Positions 63,662 to 64,000 of a DNA stretch of 64,000 nucleotides are shown here, one piece after another (positions within the stretch are counted from its first letter, which is position 1; each line of letters begins with the position of its first letter). The DNA comes from Bartonella taylorii 8TBB (lineage in GTDB: Bacteria > Pseudomonadota > Alphaproteobacteria > Rhizobiales > Rhizobiaceae), in contig NZ_CADEAG010000004.1 of the NCBI RefSeq assembly GCF_902825155.1, positions 62,001-126,000 of the forward strand. Direction: 5' to 3'. A model generated the notes under the pieces. It saw only the letters and a list, made by a program, of their open reading frames with translations, ran no database searches and was not told where the DNA came from. Both the position numbers and the translations under genes were made by a program.

Positions 63662-64000
63662 TCATCTATCAACTTGCAAAGTGGCAGCATTAATAACATC
63701 AGGATTTGTTACAGAGCCATTATTATTTGTGGTACCTTTTTTAATTTTATCAACAACATCCATTCCCTCTATAACCTCTCCAACAACAGTATACTGACCA
63801 TTTAAAAAAGCAGCATCATTAAAACAAATGAAGAATTGAGAATTAGCAGAATTTGGATCTTGTGCACGTGCCATCCCAACTGTTCCGCGCTTAAATGGCT
63901 GCTTTGAAAACTCTGCCGATATACTAGGATACTTCGATCCACCCGTGCCAACGCGTTTAGGATCAAAATTCGCACTGCCCTTTTTCCCAAATTCTACATC
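63662..64000 (-). CDS. Second cyclophilin (partial, runs off the window)
   Basis: The C-terminal 112 codons of another cyclophilin are present, reading DVEFGKKGS at the window edge, then GTVGMARAQDPNSANSQFFI and NGQYTVVGEVIEGM, and ending LQVDR. The N-terminus with the FHRVI block and any signal peptide lies beyond 64000. In Rhizobiales this copy is usually the exported one, which cannot be checked here. It is a tandem paralogue of the next gene. Confidence 0.9.
   Translation of the reverse strand, partial: DVEFGKKGSANFDPKRVGTGGSKYPSISAEFSKQPFKRGTVGMARAQDPNSANSQFFICFNDAAFLNGQYTVVGEVIEGMDVVDKIKKGTTNNNGSVTNPDVINAATLQVDR

Overview
The window is an AT-rich, chromosomal, almost entirely housekeeping stretch of an alphaproteobacterium of the Rhizobiales. 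The CckA and CpdR cell-cycle proteins, HdaA, the NDUFS4- and NDUFS6-like complex I accessory proteins, a class II GlpX, the purS-purQ-purL arrangement and the SPOR gene behind dgt-argS all fit that order. The low G+C, the long gene-free stretches and the decayed genes point to a host-restricted, genome-reducing lineage, most likely Bartonella. That genus call is inference from overall character, not from a database match.

Layout. 1-2.1 kb: cpdR, tRNA-Val, a gene-poor degenerate stretch, then tRNA-Pro, an NDUFS4-like gene and tRNA-Arg in a row on the minus strand. 2.7-9.3 kb: hdaA and an AI-2E-type permease, purM-purN, and the hybrid kinase gene cckA. 9.4-11.3 kb: a FliO-domain protein, dksA and a flavin reductase. 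11.4-19.3 kb: rpe, purB, a small serine hydrolase, purC, purS, purQ, purL, bolA and grxD. 19.3-32.5 kb: an MFS exporter, parC, aspS, rnd, ppx, ppk, a zinc-finger protein and an FAD monooxygenase. 32.6-42.1 kb: dnaE, recG, glmS and glmU. 42.1-50.5 kb: ccdA, a secreted protein of unknown function, an IscA/ErpA-type Fe-S carrier, dgt, argS, a SPOR protein and a small membrane protein. 50.8-60.4 kb: ilvE, glpX, hom, tRNA-Glu, icd and two convergent MFS exporters. 61-64 kb: tgt, a heavily decayed queA, and two tandem cyclophilins, the second cut by the window edge.

How the genes work together. Seven de novo purine genes lie here (purM, purN, purB, purC, purS, purQ, purL). CckA (9 kb) and CpdR (window start) are the top and one output of the same alphaproteobacterial phosphorelay, and HdaA acts on DnaA in the same cell-cycle network. 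The two complex I accessory proteins, BolA with Grx4, and the IscA/ErpA-type protein cover respiration and Fe-S traffic. ppk and ppx make and degrade polyphosphate.

No new defence, secretion or mobile system was found. The best observation is that the end of the queuosine pathway is broken. The gap between ppiB and tgt is a recognisable but ruined queA, while tgt is intact yet lacks most of the canonical zinc ligands. Other points worth a second look are a DksA with three of its four zinc cysteines replaced, alanine at the quinolone-determining position of ParC, a nine-G tract inside hom, and a long unexplained hairpin between tgt and an MFS gene.
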